NCBI GenBank assembly: GCA_034437215.1
Contig: DAOTVC010000109.1
Span: forward strand, 1 to 20,247
DNA length: 20,247 nt
Source: DAOTVC01 sp034437215
GTDB lineage: Bacteria > Chloroflexota > Anaerolineae > B4-G1 > SLSP01
Direction: 5' to 3'
Below are positions 6,812 to 13,689 of this stretch, piece by piece. The position numbers and the translations under genes were made by a program. How positions within the stretch are numbered: the first letter of the stretch is position 1; the number at the start of each line of letters is the position of its first letter. The notes beneath the pieces are model-generated. The model was not told where the DNA came from and made no database searches. It saw only the letters and a list, made by a program, of their open reading frames with translations.

Positions 6812-7624
6812 ATGACCTACGTCACGATCAAAGGACAACGGATGTTTTACGAGGAGCACGGTTCCGGTTATCCCCTGCTTATGGGGCACAGCTACCTGTG
6901 GGACGCCCGCATGTGGGAGCCGCAGGTCGCCGTCTTATCGGAGCACTACCGCTGCATCGTTCCCGAACTCTGGGGGCACGGGCGCTCCGATCCCCTGCCG
7001 GAGATCCCCTACAGCCTCGACGACGTCGCCGAGGACTACTGGACTTTCGCGCAGGCCCTGGGACTGGAGCGCTTCGCCCTGCTCGGTCTCTCGGTGGGCG
7101 GGATGTGGGGCATGCGGCTGACCCTGGACCACCCGGAAGCCGTCGAGGCCCTGGTGCTGATGGACACCGACGCCGGTGACGAGCCGGCAGAGAGCCAGGC
7201 GGGCTACTTCCAGATGCTCGACGTGGTGGAGCAGGCGGGCGTGATGCCGCCGCCCATTGTCCAGGCAGCGACGCCCTTCTTCTTCGCGCAGGTCACCATG
7301 GACAGGGAGCGCCCCTTCGTCGCCGCCTACCAGCAGCGGCTCGGCGCCACCCCGCCCGAGAACATCCCCAGCATTGTGGCCCTGGGACGTGCCATCTTCG
7401 GACGTGAGTCGATCCTCGACCGGGTCGACGAGATTGAGACGCCCACCCTCGTCGTGGTAGGGGAGGGCGACCGCTCGCGCCCCCTGCCCGAGTCGAAGAC
7501 CCTGGCGGAGCGCATCCCCGACGCGCAGCTGGAGGTCATCCCCGAGGCGGGTCACATCTGCACCATCGAGCAGCCGGAGCGCGTGAACGAGGTCCTGCTG
7601 AACTTCCTGGACTCGGTGCTCTAA
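6812..7624 (+). CDS. Alpha/beta-fold hydrolase
   Basis: The 270-residue protein has the full alpha/beta-hydrolase pattern. A HGxG-like oxyanion region appears as GHSYLWD (25-31) after the strand PLLM. The nucleophile elbow is GLSVGG (92-97) with Ser94. The acid is Asp220 in VVGEGD, and the base is His248 in EAGHI. All three triad residues are present, so the enzyme should be active. The ATG at 6812 follows AGGAGG (6796-6801) by 10 nt. A cap region lies about 125-195. Family members include esterases, 3-oxoadipate enol-lactonases and haloalkane-dehalogenase relatives; the substrate cannot be told here. It is single, closed by the hairpin at 7651-7683. Confidence 0.92.
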   Translation: MTYVTIKGQRMFYEEHGSGYPLLMGHSYLWDARMWEPQVAVLSEHYRCIVPELWGHGRSDPLPEIPYSLDDVAEDYWTFAQALGLERFALLGLSVGGMWGMRLTLDHPEAVEALVLMDTDAGDEPAESQAGYFQMLDVVEQAGVMPPPIVQAATPFFFAQVTMDRERPFVAAYQQRLGATPPENIPSIVALGRAIFGRESILDRVDEIETPTLVVVGEGDRSRPLPESKTLAERIPDAQLEVIPEAGHICTIEQPERVNEVLLNFLDSVL

Positions 7625-7650
7625 GTCCGCTCGCACGCCTGAACCTCCCC

Positions 7651-7683
7651 CACCCCCTCCGGAGTACGGTCTCGGAGGGGGTG
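7651..7683 (+). terminator. Hairpin terminator after the hydrolase gene
   Basis: CACCCCCTCCG (7651-7661) and CGGAGGGGGTG (7673-7683) form a perfect 11-bp stem with an 11-nt loop, 27 bp after the stop codon. Only TTT follows, so termination may be partial. Confidence 0.6.
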
Positions 7684-7722
7684 TTTGGGTCCATCATCTG
7701 GCACTTCTTGGCTTTCAAAGAA

Positions 7723-7784
7723 GGGATCAGGGACTGGAGACCAGGGATTGGGCGACCTCACCGGGTAGGGATGGGCCTGATCCC
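7723..7784. repeat. GGGATCAGG inverted-repeat element, family 3 copy 1
   Basis: GGGATCAGG (7723-7731) and CCTGATCCC (7776-7784) are exact 9-bp inverted ends. The first 18 bases, through GGACTGG, match the copy at 15425 onward. No target duplication was found. It lies between the hydrolase terminator and the glgC-like gene. Confidence 0.5.
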
Positions 7785-7868
7785 TCTGCCCGCGGTGGTC
7801 TAATTTCCAAGATCAAGTATAGTTTAAGGGAGTTCTACCCCGCACGTCCAAGCAGAGAGGAGGCACAG

Positions 7869-9125
7869 ATGGTGGTGATGGAAGACGTACTCGGGCTGAT
7901 CCTCGGTGGGGGGCGCGGCACGCGTCTCTACCCCTTGACCAAGAAGCGGGCCAAACCGGCGGTGCCCCTGGCAGGCAAGTACCGCCTCATCGACATCCCC
8001 ATCAGCAACTGCCTGCACTCGGGCATCGACAAGATCGACATCCTCACGCAGTTCAAGTCGGCCTCCCTCCACCGGCATATCTTCCGCACCTACCATCGTG
8101 ACAAGTTCACCAACGGTTGGGTGGAGATCCTCGCCGCCGAGCAGACGCTGGAAAACACCCACTGGTACCAGGGCACGGCGGACGCGGTGCGCCAGCAGCT
8201 CGTGGAGATCCGGGCTGCGGGCACGGAGTACGTGCTCGTTCTGGCGGGGGATCACCTCTACCGGATGGACTACAGCGACTTCCTGGACTTTCACGTCGAC
8301 AGCGGCGCGGACATCACCCTGGCCGTACAGCCCGTCAGCGCTCAAGAGGCCCCGGCCCTGGGGATCCTCAAACTGGACGGGGAAGGGGAGATTGTCAGTT
8401 TCACCGAGAAGCCTCCTGCCACGGAGCTCGCCGGGTTGGAGAGCGTGTCGGACTCTGACGAGCCCTACATGGCCTCCATGGGCATCTACGTCTTCTCGAC
8501 GGCGCTGCTCTTCGAACTTCTGGAGACGCCCGGCGATGACTTCGGCAAGGAGATCATCCCCGCAGCCCTGCCCGAGCGGCGCGTGATGGGCTACGTCTTC
8601 GACGACTTCTGGGCCGACATCGGGACCATCCGCCGCTTCTACGAGGTGAACCTGGCGCAGACCTCCCCCGATCGCCCCTTCGATCTCAACGTGCCGCACC
8701 GGCCCATCTACACCCACGCCCGCTTCCTCCCGCCCTCCGAATCCCATGGCTCCCGGCTGGACCGGGTCCTGATCGCGGACGGTTGCCAGATCTACAACTC
8801 CGAGATCACCCACTCGGTCATCGGCCTGCGCAGCATCATCGGTCCCGGCGTGCAGATCGAGTCGTCGGTGCTGATGGGGGCCGACTACTACGAGACGGAG
8901 GAGGACCGGGAGGAGAACCGGCGTCGCGGGCGCCCGGACGTGGGCATCGGCGAGGGATCGGTTATCGAGAGCGCTATCATCGACAAGAATGCCCGCATCG
9001 GTCGCAACGTGCATATCCGCCACGCCCCCGACCGTCCCGATAAGGAGACCGAGAACTGGGTAGCCGAGGACGGCTTGATCATCGTGCCCAAGAGCGCCGT
9101 CATCCCTGACGACACGGTGATCTAG
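7869..9125 (+). CDS. glgC: Glucose-1-phosphate adenylyltransferase (ADP-glucose pyrophosphorylase)
   Basis: This enzyme makes ADP-glucose and PPi from ATP and glucose-1-phosphate, the committed step of bacterial glycogen synthesis. The 418 residues start with the nucleotidyltransferase signature GGGRGTRLYPLT (13-24) and KRAKPAVPLAGKYRLIDIP (26-44). WYQGTADAVRQ (99-109), GDHLYRMDY (127-135, Asp128 metal ligand), FTEKP (178-182) and SMGIYVF (203-209) follow. From about 290 a left-handed beta-helix with hexapeptide repeats includes LMGADYYET. These motifs look more like cyanobacterial/plant enzymes than enteric GlgC. The ATG at 7869 is preceded by AGAGGAGG at 6 nt. A lone -10-like TATAGT lies at 7818-7823. 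The gene is followed after 43 bp by pyrophosphatase, probably in one transcript. Confidence 0.93.
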   Translation: MVVMEDVLGLILGGGRGTRLYPLTKKRAKPAVPLAGKYRLIDIPISNCLHSGIDKIDILTQFKSASLHRHIFRTYHRDKFTNGWVEILAAEQTLENTHWYQGTADAVRQQLVEIRAAGTEYVLVLAGDHLYRMDYSDFLDFHVDSGADITLAVQPVSAQEAPALGILKLDGEGEIVSFTEKPPATELAGLESVSDSDEPYMASMGIYVFSTALLFELLETPGDDFGKEIIPAALPERRVMGYVFDDFWADIGTIRRFYEVNLAQTSPDRPFDLNVPHRPIYTHARFLPPSESHGSRLDRVLIADGCQIYNSEITHSVIGLRSIIGPGVQIESSVLMGADYYETEEDREENRRRGRPDVGIGEGSVIESAIIDKNARIGRNVHIRHAPDRPDKETENWVAEDGLIIVPKSAVIPDDTVI

Positions 9126-9168
9126 CACCTACCCAGGTTGATCCCACAGAACTCTTAGGAGGTGTAAC

Positions 9169-9819
9169 GTGTCCTTTCCCAAACCCTTTTACCGCTGGCG
9201 CCCCCACCCCTGGCACGGGTTGGATATCGGGCCCAACGCGCCGCATGTCGTCCACGCTTATATCGAGATCACGCCCTTCGATCTCATCAAGTACGAGATC
9301 GACAAGACCACGGGCTACATGTTCGTCGACCGGCCCCAGCGCACCTCCTCTCAGCCCCCCACCCTCTACGGCTTCATCCCCCGTACTTACTGCGGGTCCC
9401 GGGTGGAGGCGCTCTCTCCCAACGCGGAACAGGGGGACGGCGATCCCCTGGACATCTGCGTCATCAGCGAGAGACCCCTCAACCGCTCCGAGGTGATTCT
9501 GAACGCCCGGATCGTCGGCGTCATTCAGGCCATCGACGGCGGAGAAGCGGACGACAAGATCATCGCCATCCTGGAAAACGATCGCTTCTGGGAGGAGGTC
9601 AACAACGTCTCCGAACTGCCCGAGGTTCTGGTCAACCGCCTGCGCCACTACTTCAGCACCTACAAGATGGTACCGGGTGGGGAGTCGAAGATGTCCATCG
9701 AGGCGGTGCTGGGCCGCGACCATGCTCTAGAGGTGATCGAAGCAGCCATCGCGGACTACGACGAGACCTACGGTCAACCCACAGGAACACGTAAGCCGCA
9801 GGGGGGCAACGCGGAATAG
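9169..9819 (+). CDS. ppa: Family I inorganic pyrophosphatase
   Basis: This soluble enzyme hydrolyses PPi to two phosphates. The 216-residue protein shows the family I core: KYEIDKTTGYMFVDR (41-55), YGFIPRTY (67-74), the metal-binding DGDPLD (90-95) and DDKIIAI (128-134). It is longer than the roughly 175-residue bacterial norm, with an N-terminal extension of about 25 residues (FYRWRPHPWHG) and a short polar tail. The start is GTG at 9169, supported by AGGAGG (9157-9162) at 6 nt; no in-frame ATG is as well placed. It lies 43 bp after the glgC-like gene, so PPi from ADP-glucose synthesis would be removed by its own operon partner. That coupling is inference from context. Confidence 0.93.
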   Translation: MSFPKPFYRWRPHPWHGLDIGPNAPHVVHAYIEITPFDLIKYEIDKTTGYMFVDRPQRTSSQPPTLYGFIPRTYCGSRVEALSPNAEQGDGDPLDICVISERPLNRSEVILNARIVGVIQAIDGGEADDKIIAILENDRFWEEVNNVSELPEVLVNRLRHYFSTYKMVPGGESKMSIEAVLGRDHALEVIEAAIADYDETYGQPTGTRKPQGGNAE

Positions 9820-9910
9820 ACAGCGACCGAAGAGCCTACACCCCAGGGCCGGCCAGGGCCGCGCTCTTGGCCTCCCTCCGCTAACCCTACGTCTCACCGC
9901 ACGAAGAACG

Positions 9911-10621
9911 CTACCCGTTCTCCATGCGGCGGATCAACACCCAGTCGCGCAGGAAGAGGACCACCCGCGCGGCGTAGTAGAGGGTCCGGTAGAGCCGGCC
10001 CTTCTGAACGGGGTCGTAGTCCACCAGGAGGATGCGGCGCCCCGGGGGCGCGGTCAGAAGGAGGTTGTGAGAGCGCAGCAGCGTGCGCTGCACGAGAAAG
10101 CTCCACATCCGTTCGGGGAGGCGCAAGAGAGAGTTCGACCGGCGGCGCTCGGCTCTGTTGCGGTTCACCCGTCCATAGAGGTCGGGCATGCGCCCCGTCC
10201 GCAGATAGAAGTCGAGGGAGCGACGGATGATCTCGCGCAGCTGAGCGGCGATCCGTTTGCGCTCGTCAGCGCCCAGAGCAGGGTAGTCGACCGCGCAGAG
10301 GGAGCGGGCGTTGCAGACGTAGGGCTGGACGACTACAGGCTTCGCCTGCCCGGCGCTATCGCGGGCGACAAAGAAGTAGTTGGGAATGGTGTAACGGGGG
10401 CCCAGCGCTTCTGTAAAATCCCGAGCGGCGGAACGCAGGAGACACGCCCGAGCAAGGGCTTCCTCCACGGAGTCCGTCATCTTCGCACTCTTGACCTTGA
10501 CGACGTGGCGCCGGTCGTCGGTGCAGTAGACCTCCGTCTCGTTGCCGCCTGCGATGCGCTGCATGCGCAGGTCGGCGTCGACGGGGGCAAAGAGTCTGTC
10601 TGCGTACATCAGAGTCGTCAT
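9911..10621 (-). CDS. Kinase-fold-like protein of unknown function
   Basis: I do not recognise a named family. The 236 residues show a pattern reminiscent of small protein-kinase-like or aminoglycoside-phosphotransferase folds. GGNETEVYCTDDRRHVVKVKS (25-45) resembles a glycine-loop strand followed by a strand with lysines 42 and 44. VVVQPYV (97-102) resembles a hinge. RSHNLLLT (183-190) with H185/N186 and ILLVDYD (197-203) with D201/D203 resemble a catalytic loop and a DFG-like acid. The classical HGD triad is absent, so it may be an atypical kinase or a pseudokinase. The C-terminus is basic and hydrophobic. The ATG at 10621 has only a weak GGAAAG upstream. It is 142 bp after the acyltransferase gene on the same strand and converges on ppa. 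The 91-bp gap to ppa (9820-9910) holds no clear terminator. Confidence 0.75.
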   Translation of the reverse strand: MTTLMYADRLFAPVDADLRMQRIAGGNETEVYCTDDRRHVVKVKSAKMTDSVEEALARACLLRSAARDFTEALGPRYTIPNYFFVARDSAGQAKPVVVQPYVCNARSLCAVDYPALGADERKRIAAQLREIIRRSLDFYLRTGRMPDLYGRVNRNRAERRRSNSLLRLPERMWSFLVQRTLLRSHNLLLTAPPGRRILLVDYDPVQKGRLYRTLYYAARVVLFLRDWVLIRRMENG

Positions 10622-10688
10622 ATCACTTTCCGCTCTAGTCCTCTAATCATAAACGAGGGGGGTGTACCTGCTCACCGGGAGCATCGGG

Positions 10689-10724
10689 CGCCCCTCATAC
10701 TACTTCATACGAGGAAGAGGGGCG
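10689..10724. other. Inverted repeat between the acyltransferase and kinase-like genes
   Basis: CGCCCCTC (10689-10696) and GAGGGGCG (10717-10724) form a perfect 8-bp stem with a 20-nt loop. It could be a weak hairpin ending or processing the acyltransferase transcript, read on the minus strand. No U-run follows. Confidence 0.35.
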
Positions 10725-10763
10725 TGGGTTGTAAGACAACAGGACTATAGTTAGCGCCAAGGA

Positions 10764-11444
10764 TCAGCCATCACCCCCCTCCAGAAAGCGGCGCAGCTCC
10801 ACGAGGAGCGATCGTGGGGAGGGGAAGTTCTGAGGATGGCGAGGACTGCCGATACGAAAGAGGACCCGCGAACCGGGCCGCCGCAGGTCCTCGTAGTCGA
10901 TCCCCACGGGCACGATGGGCAGGGTGAGCCCCGTCTCCTGTACGGTGCGAAAGGCGTGCTGCACGGCGCTGGGATCAAGGGGACCCAGGGAGTGAGGGCA
11001 GAAGCGACCTTCAGGGTAGACGGCGACCAGCTCCCCCTGTGCGTAGAGCCAGGCGACGTAGTCGAAGGCCTGCTGCTTGCGCCGTCGAGCCTCCCGCAGA
11101 CGCGCAGCGCGCGCCGCCTGCCCATCGAGGCGCAGGATGTCCCGGGCGCGGATCACGGGGACGGCCCCGAAGGCCTCCATCAGCCCCGTGGGGAGACCTG
11201 CAGCCCCGTACTTCATCAAGTAGTTCGCCGTGCGCCCCGTCCGCCGGTAGAGAAACCGGCTGAAGAGCAGCGTATCCCGCGTGGAGCGGTGCTTGAGGAG
11301 AAGCAGAGCCGGCCCCTCGCGGGGTAAGTGCTCCTCCCCTGTGACCACCACCCGGTGGTAGAGGGCGACGAAAGCCAGGAGAGGGCGGAAGACGTGGAAG
11401 AGCCACGGCTTGCGGCGCAGGGTGAAGCCCTTTTCGGTATTCAT
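10764..11444 (-). CDS. PlsC-type 1-acylglycerol-3-phosphate acyltransferase
   Basis: Members of this family transfer an acyl chain to lysophosphatidate or related acceptors at the membrane. The 226 residues carry the block I motif HRSTRD (52-57, HxxxxD), block II GAVPVIR (93-99), block III YPEGRF (143-148) and VPVGIDY after it. An N-terminal hydrophobic stretch (about 14-29) fits membrane association. The exact acceptor is unknown, since many PlsC-like paralogues are not the housekeeping enzyme. The ATG at 11444 is chosen because homology starts there. The frame continues to 11498, but only through the miniature element inserted 4 nt upstream of the ATG. That insertion leaves only a weak AGGG as Shine-Dalgarno. 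A divergent methyltransferase gene lies beyond. Confidence 0.88.
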   Translation of the reverse strand: MNTEKGFTLRRKPWLFHVFRPLLAFVALYHRVVVTGEEHLPREGPALLLLKHRSTRDTLLFSRFLYRRTGRTANYLMKYGAAGLPTGLMEAFGAVPVIRARDILRLDGQAARAARLREARRRKQQAFDYVAWLYAQGELVAVYPEGRFCPHSLGPLDPSAVQHAFRTVQETGLTLPIVPVGIDYEDLRRPGSRVLFRIGSPRHPQNFPSPRSLLVELRRFLEGGDG

Positions 11445-11614
11445 CTCAGACTGCCCTGAAAAAACTTCTTCCAACACGGAGAACACCGAGAAAACCAAGG
11501 AGATAGTGAAGTATCTTTATAAAAAGCGCTCTTTTGTCTGATTTTATGAAGTCCAATTTAAAAAATCTCCGTGCCCTCTGTGGTAAAAAGGCTTTTTTCA
11601 GCAGAGTCATCTCA
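11443..11614. mobile_element. Miniature inverted-repeat element, family 2 copy A, with 6-bp target duplication
   Basis: The 160-bp element is 11449-11608. Its ends GACTGCCCTGAAAAAACT and (complement of right end) GACTCTGCTGAAAAAAGC continue into the longer imperfect repeats ACACGGAGAACACCGAG and CCACAGAGGGCACGGAG. It is flanked by ATCTCA at 11443-11448 and 11609-11614, a perfect 6-bp duplication. The centre is AT-rich and non-coding. The left duplication overlaps the ATG of the acyltransferase gene. Confidence 0.82.
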
Positions 11615-11644
11615 CCATCCTTCGAGCGGTATCGTTCTACCCTC

Positions 11645-11650
11645 ATTATA
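11645..11650 (-). promoter_or_regulatory. -10 element of the acyltransferase gene
   Basis: On the minus strand this is a perfect TATAAT, with no convincing -35. In the uninterrupted ancestor it would have given a leader of about 30 nt containing AAGGA seven nt before the ATG. The element copy A now lies between. Confidence 0.4.
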
Positions 11651-11688
11651 CGCCAACCCATCGTGAGATATGCCCACCTCAGGCGCTG

Positions 11689-11697
11689 TGCTACAAT
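11689..11697 (+). promoter_or_regulatory. Extended -10 promoter of the methyltransferase gene
   Basis: TGCTACAAT fits TGnTAnAAT and lies 34 nt before the ATG at 11732. The -35 is poor. It is back to back with the acyltransferase -10 at 11645-11650. Confidence 0.5.
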
Positions 11698-11731
11698 ATC
11701 CCTGATTGACAAGAGCGGAAGGGAGGGGGAA

Positions 11732-12667
11732 ATGTACGAAGCCGTCAAGGGCGAGCACTTTTCAGATCTGCTGTCCAACCCGCAGGTCTTCGACTTCAGC
11801 CGCCGCATGATCACCGAGAGCTACGTGGCTTGCGTCCCCGGACACGAGGAGGAGATGCGGGCCCTTCTGGAGCGCGCCTTCGCCCTGCTGGCGGCGGCTC
11901 GGAATGACGAGGAGCGGCTGCAGGAGAGTGTCGCCCTCCTCATCGACGAGGTCTTTCGTAAAGAGGACGCCGACTTCTGGTTCAACCGCCTCTATCTACA
12001 GTACAAGCGGGACTTCAAGCCCCACAAGCGTTTCCGGGAGCTGCGCCCCTGGCTGCGGGGGAAGCGCGTGCTCGACCTGGGCTGCGGGAGCGGGCGGCTC
12101 TCCCTGCAGCTGGCAGAAGGGGGCTACGAGCCCGCGCTCACCGACGTCCTCGACTACCGCGCTCCCGAGGCCCGGCACCTGCCCTTCGCGCGGATGGAGC
12201 AGCCCCGGCGCATCCCTTACGCCGACGGAGCCTTCGACAGCGCCGTCGTGATGGCGGTGCTGCACCACGTCACGCCGCAAAACCTTCTCCCCCTCCTGCA
12301 GGAGCTGCGGCGGGTCGCCCGGCGGGTGGTCGTGGAGGAGGACAGCTTCCAACTGCCTGCAGACCTGGAGGGGCTGGATGAGAGATTGGCGCAGGAGGCG
12401 CAGCTGCGCGCCTTCGTCGCCCTCCCGCCCGAGGACCAGCTGCGCTACACGATGTTCCTCGACTACTTCGCCAACGCCGTCACCCAGGGGCTGCCCCAGA
12501 TGGAGACCCCCTTCGACTTCAAGACGGTGGAGGAGTGGCAGAGCCTCTTTGTGGAGCAGGGCTTCACCGTCCGGCGCACGCTCCTGCAGGGCTTCCAGAA
12601 GGGGCACTTCAACCGGGCCTGCCACGTCTGGTTCGTGCTGGACGCGGAGGAGGAGCCGGGGCCATGA
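11732..12667 (+). CDS. SAM-dependent class I methyltransferase
   Basis: The 311-residue protein has a helical N-terminal region of about 105 residues (YVACVPGHEEEM, FWFNRLYLQYKRDF). A class I Rossmann methyltransferase domain follows: motif I VLDLGCGSGRLS (113-124), an acid in ALTDVLDYR (135-143), then FDSAVVMAVLHHV (168-180) as motif IV and RRVVVEED further on. A C-terminal segment with KTVEEWQSLFVEQGFTVRR matches the usual last two strands. The ATG at 11732 has GGGAGGGGG just upstream. The open frame extends to 11534, but that part reads through a mobile element and promoter. Substrate is unknown. It is divergent from the acyltransferase gene, which hints at, but does not prove, a lipid link. 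Confidence 0.88.
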   Translation: MYEAVKGEHFSDLLSNPQVFDFSRRMITESYVACVPGHEEEMRALLERAFALLAAARNDEERLQESVALLIDEVFRKEDADFWFNRLYLQYKRDFKPHKRFRELRPWLRGKRVLDLGCGSGRLSLQLAEGGYEPALTDVLDYRAPEARHLPFARMEQPRRIPYADGAFDSAVVMAVLHHVTPQNLLPLLQELRRVARRVVVEEDSFQLPADLEGLDERLAQEAQLRAFVALPPEDQLRYTMFLDYFANAVTQGLPQMETPFDFKTVEEWQSLFVEQGFTVRRTLLQGFQKGHFNRACHVWFVLDAEEEPGP

Positions 12668-12691
12668 GAGATGAGAAGGAGAGATCCGGCT

Positions 12692-12721
12692 GGAGGGAGG
12701 GCGCCGTTGCCCTCTCCCTCC
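12692..12721 (+). terminator. Candidate terminator after the methyltransferase gene
   Basis: GGAGGGAGGGC (12692-12702) pairs with GCCCTCTCCCTCC (12709-12721), with a two-base bulge and a 6-nt loop. No U-run follows. It lies 25 bp after the stop codon. The rest of 12668-12987 contains no convincing gene. Confidence 0.45.
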
Positions 12722-12879
12722 TCTACACCGTCGGTAGAGCGGCTGGCGGAGACGGAGGAGGCCCGCGTCGGCGGCACGTCGGGCTCCGATCACTGCTACG
12801 TCGTGGTGCGGTTACCATTGGAGGAGAACCGTAGGCTCGTCTCAATTGTGAGGAGTGAACTCCCCTTTCTCCCGTTGTG

Positions 12880-12888
12880 TGCTATAGT
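12880..12888 (+). promoter_or_regulatory. Extended -10 promoter for the DUF6891-like gene
   Basis: TGCTATAGT is an extended -10 element (TGnTATAGT). The predicted transcription start, about seven bases later, coincides with the first base of the hairpin at 12895. Confidence 0.5.
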
Positions 12889-12894
12889 GAAACA

Positions 12895-12935
12895 ATAGTC
12901 ACGGGCAGCGCCCGTGCCCGTGACTATCACTTTTT
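12895..12935 (+). terminator. Leader hairpin with U-run (attenuator or terminator candidate)
   Basis: ATAGTCACGGG (12895-12905) and CCCGTGACTAT (12917-12927) are a perfect 11-bp stem with an 11-nt loop, followed by CACTTTTT. It is placed between the promoter at 12880 and the gene at 12988, so it could limit readthrough into that gene. Confidence 0.55.
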
Positions 12936-12987
12936 CGCAACGCTCTCAGACCAGCGCTGCAACAGCACATCGAAAAAGGAGTGGGGT

Positions 12988-13593
12988 ATGGCGGGGTTGG
13001 AGTTGGGACCGGGGATCCAAGAGCAGGCGCGGGACTTCGTCCGCAGGCGCGTTCGTGAGGGCTTCTCCACACCGAAGGAGATCATCGATCAGGGATGTGA
13101 CTACTTCATCGACCAGGCGGATCTCGACGCCCTCGAGCCTTACCTGCAACAGGCTATCAGTGAGGAGCTGCGCGCCCATCGGGATGCACAAGCCGGTTGG
13201 CCCGAGATCACCGACTGCGATCTCCTGGACATGGCTTTTGGTGTTCTGGACCATCGGGGGATCGTAGCCCGACAGAACTTCAGCTGCTGCCAGACCTGCG
13301 GGCACACCGAGATCGGTGCGGAGATCGAGAGGGTCCGGAAGCAGCGTCCCGTGGAAGGGTACGTCTTCTATCACGAGCAGGATACGGAGTCGGCTGCCGA
13401 GACGGGGGCCCTCTACCTGGCCTACGGCGCCGTCGAGGAAGGTCCCGCGACACTCGTCGAGGTGGGCCAACACATCGTGAGCATCTTACAGGCCGAGGGC
13501 CTACACGTCGAGTGGGACCAGGACCCCCGCAAACGCCTTCGGGTGAACCTCGACTGGAAACGGCGCCGCACCTATCCCGGGGAGGCGAAGTAG
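12988..13593 (+). CDS. Conserved protein with CCxxCG motif (DUF6891-like)
   Basis: The 201-residue protein is probably cytoplasmic. I associate it with the DUF6891 family from ARQNFSCCQTCGHTEI (94-109) and VFYHEQDTE; the name is from memory. The N-terminal 60 residues are helical and charged. Cys100, Cys101 and Cys104 form a CCxxC cluster that could bind a metal or be redox active; no fourth nearby cysteine is seen, and Cys77 and Cys37 are further away. The C-terminus (VEVGQHIVSILQAEGLHVEW, then RKRLRVNLDWKRR) looks like an alpha-beta domain. The ATG at 12988 follows AAGGAG by about 7 nt. The gene lies between the methyltransferase and lipoprotein genes, each with its own promoter. The function is unknown. 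Confidence 0.82.
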   Translation: MAGLELGPGIQEQARDFVRRRVREGFSTPKEIIDQGCDYFIDQADLDALEPYLQQAISEELRAHRDAQAGWPEITDCDLLDMAFGVLDHRGIVARQNFSCCQTCGHTEIGAEIERVRKQRPVEGYVFYHEQDTESAAETGALYLAYGAVEEGPATLVEVGQHIVSILQAEGLHVEWDQDPRKRLRVNLDWKRRRTYPGEAK

Positions 13594-13662
13594 CGCACTC
13601 TCCTACGGCAACGACGCGCAGAGGCGCTCTCGACCGTGGTGAAACCTAACGAGGTTGGTTAG

Positions 13663-13671
13663 TGTTATAAT
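13663..13671 (+). promoter_or_regulatory. Extended -10 promoter of the lipoprotein gene
   Basis: TGTTATAAT is a perfect TGnTATAAT, ending 18 nt before the ATG at 13690. The Shine-Dalgarno GGAGG is at 13679-13683, so the leader is only about a dozen bases. Confidence 0.6.
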
Positions 13672-13689
13672 GGGGCGTGGAGGTTTACC

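Noticed and set aside
7824..9128. 434-codon minus-strand open frame opposite the glgC-like gene
   Set aside because: No family motifs, while the plus strand has the full nucleotidyltransferase signature and a strong ribosome-binding site.
12664..12834. 56-codon frame whose ATG overlaps the methyltransferase stop codon (ATGA)
   Set aside because: The overlap looks like translational coupling, but the product is Gly/Arg-rich with no recognisable features and the frame covers a likely terminator hairpin.
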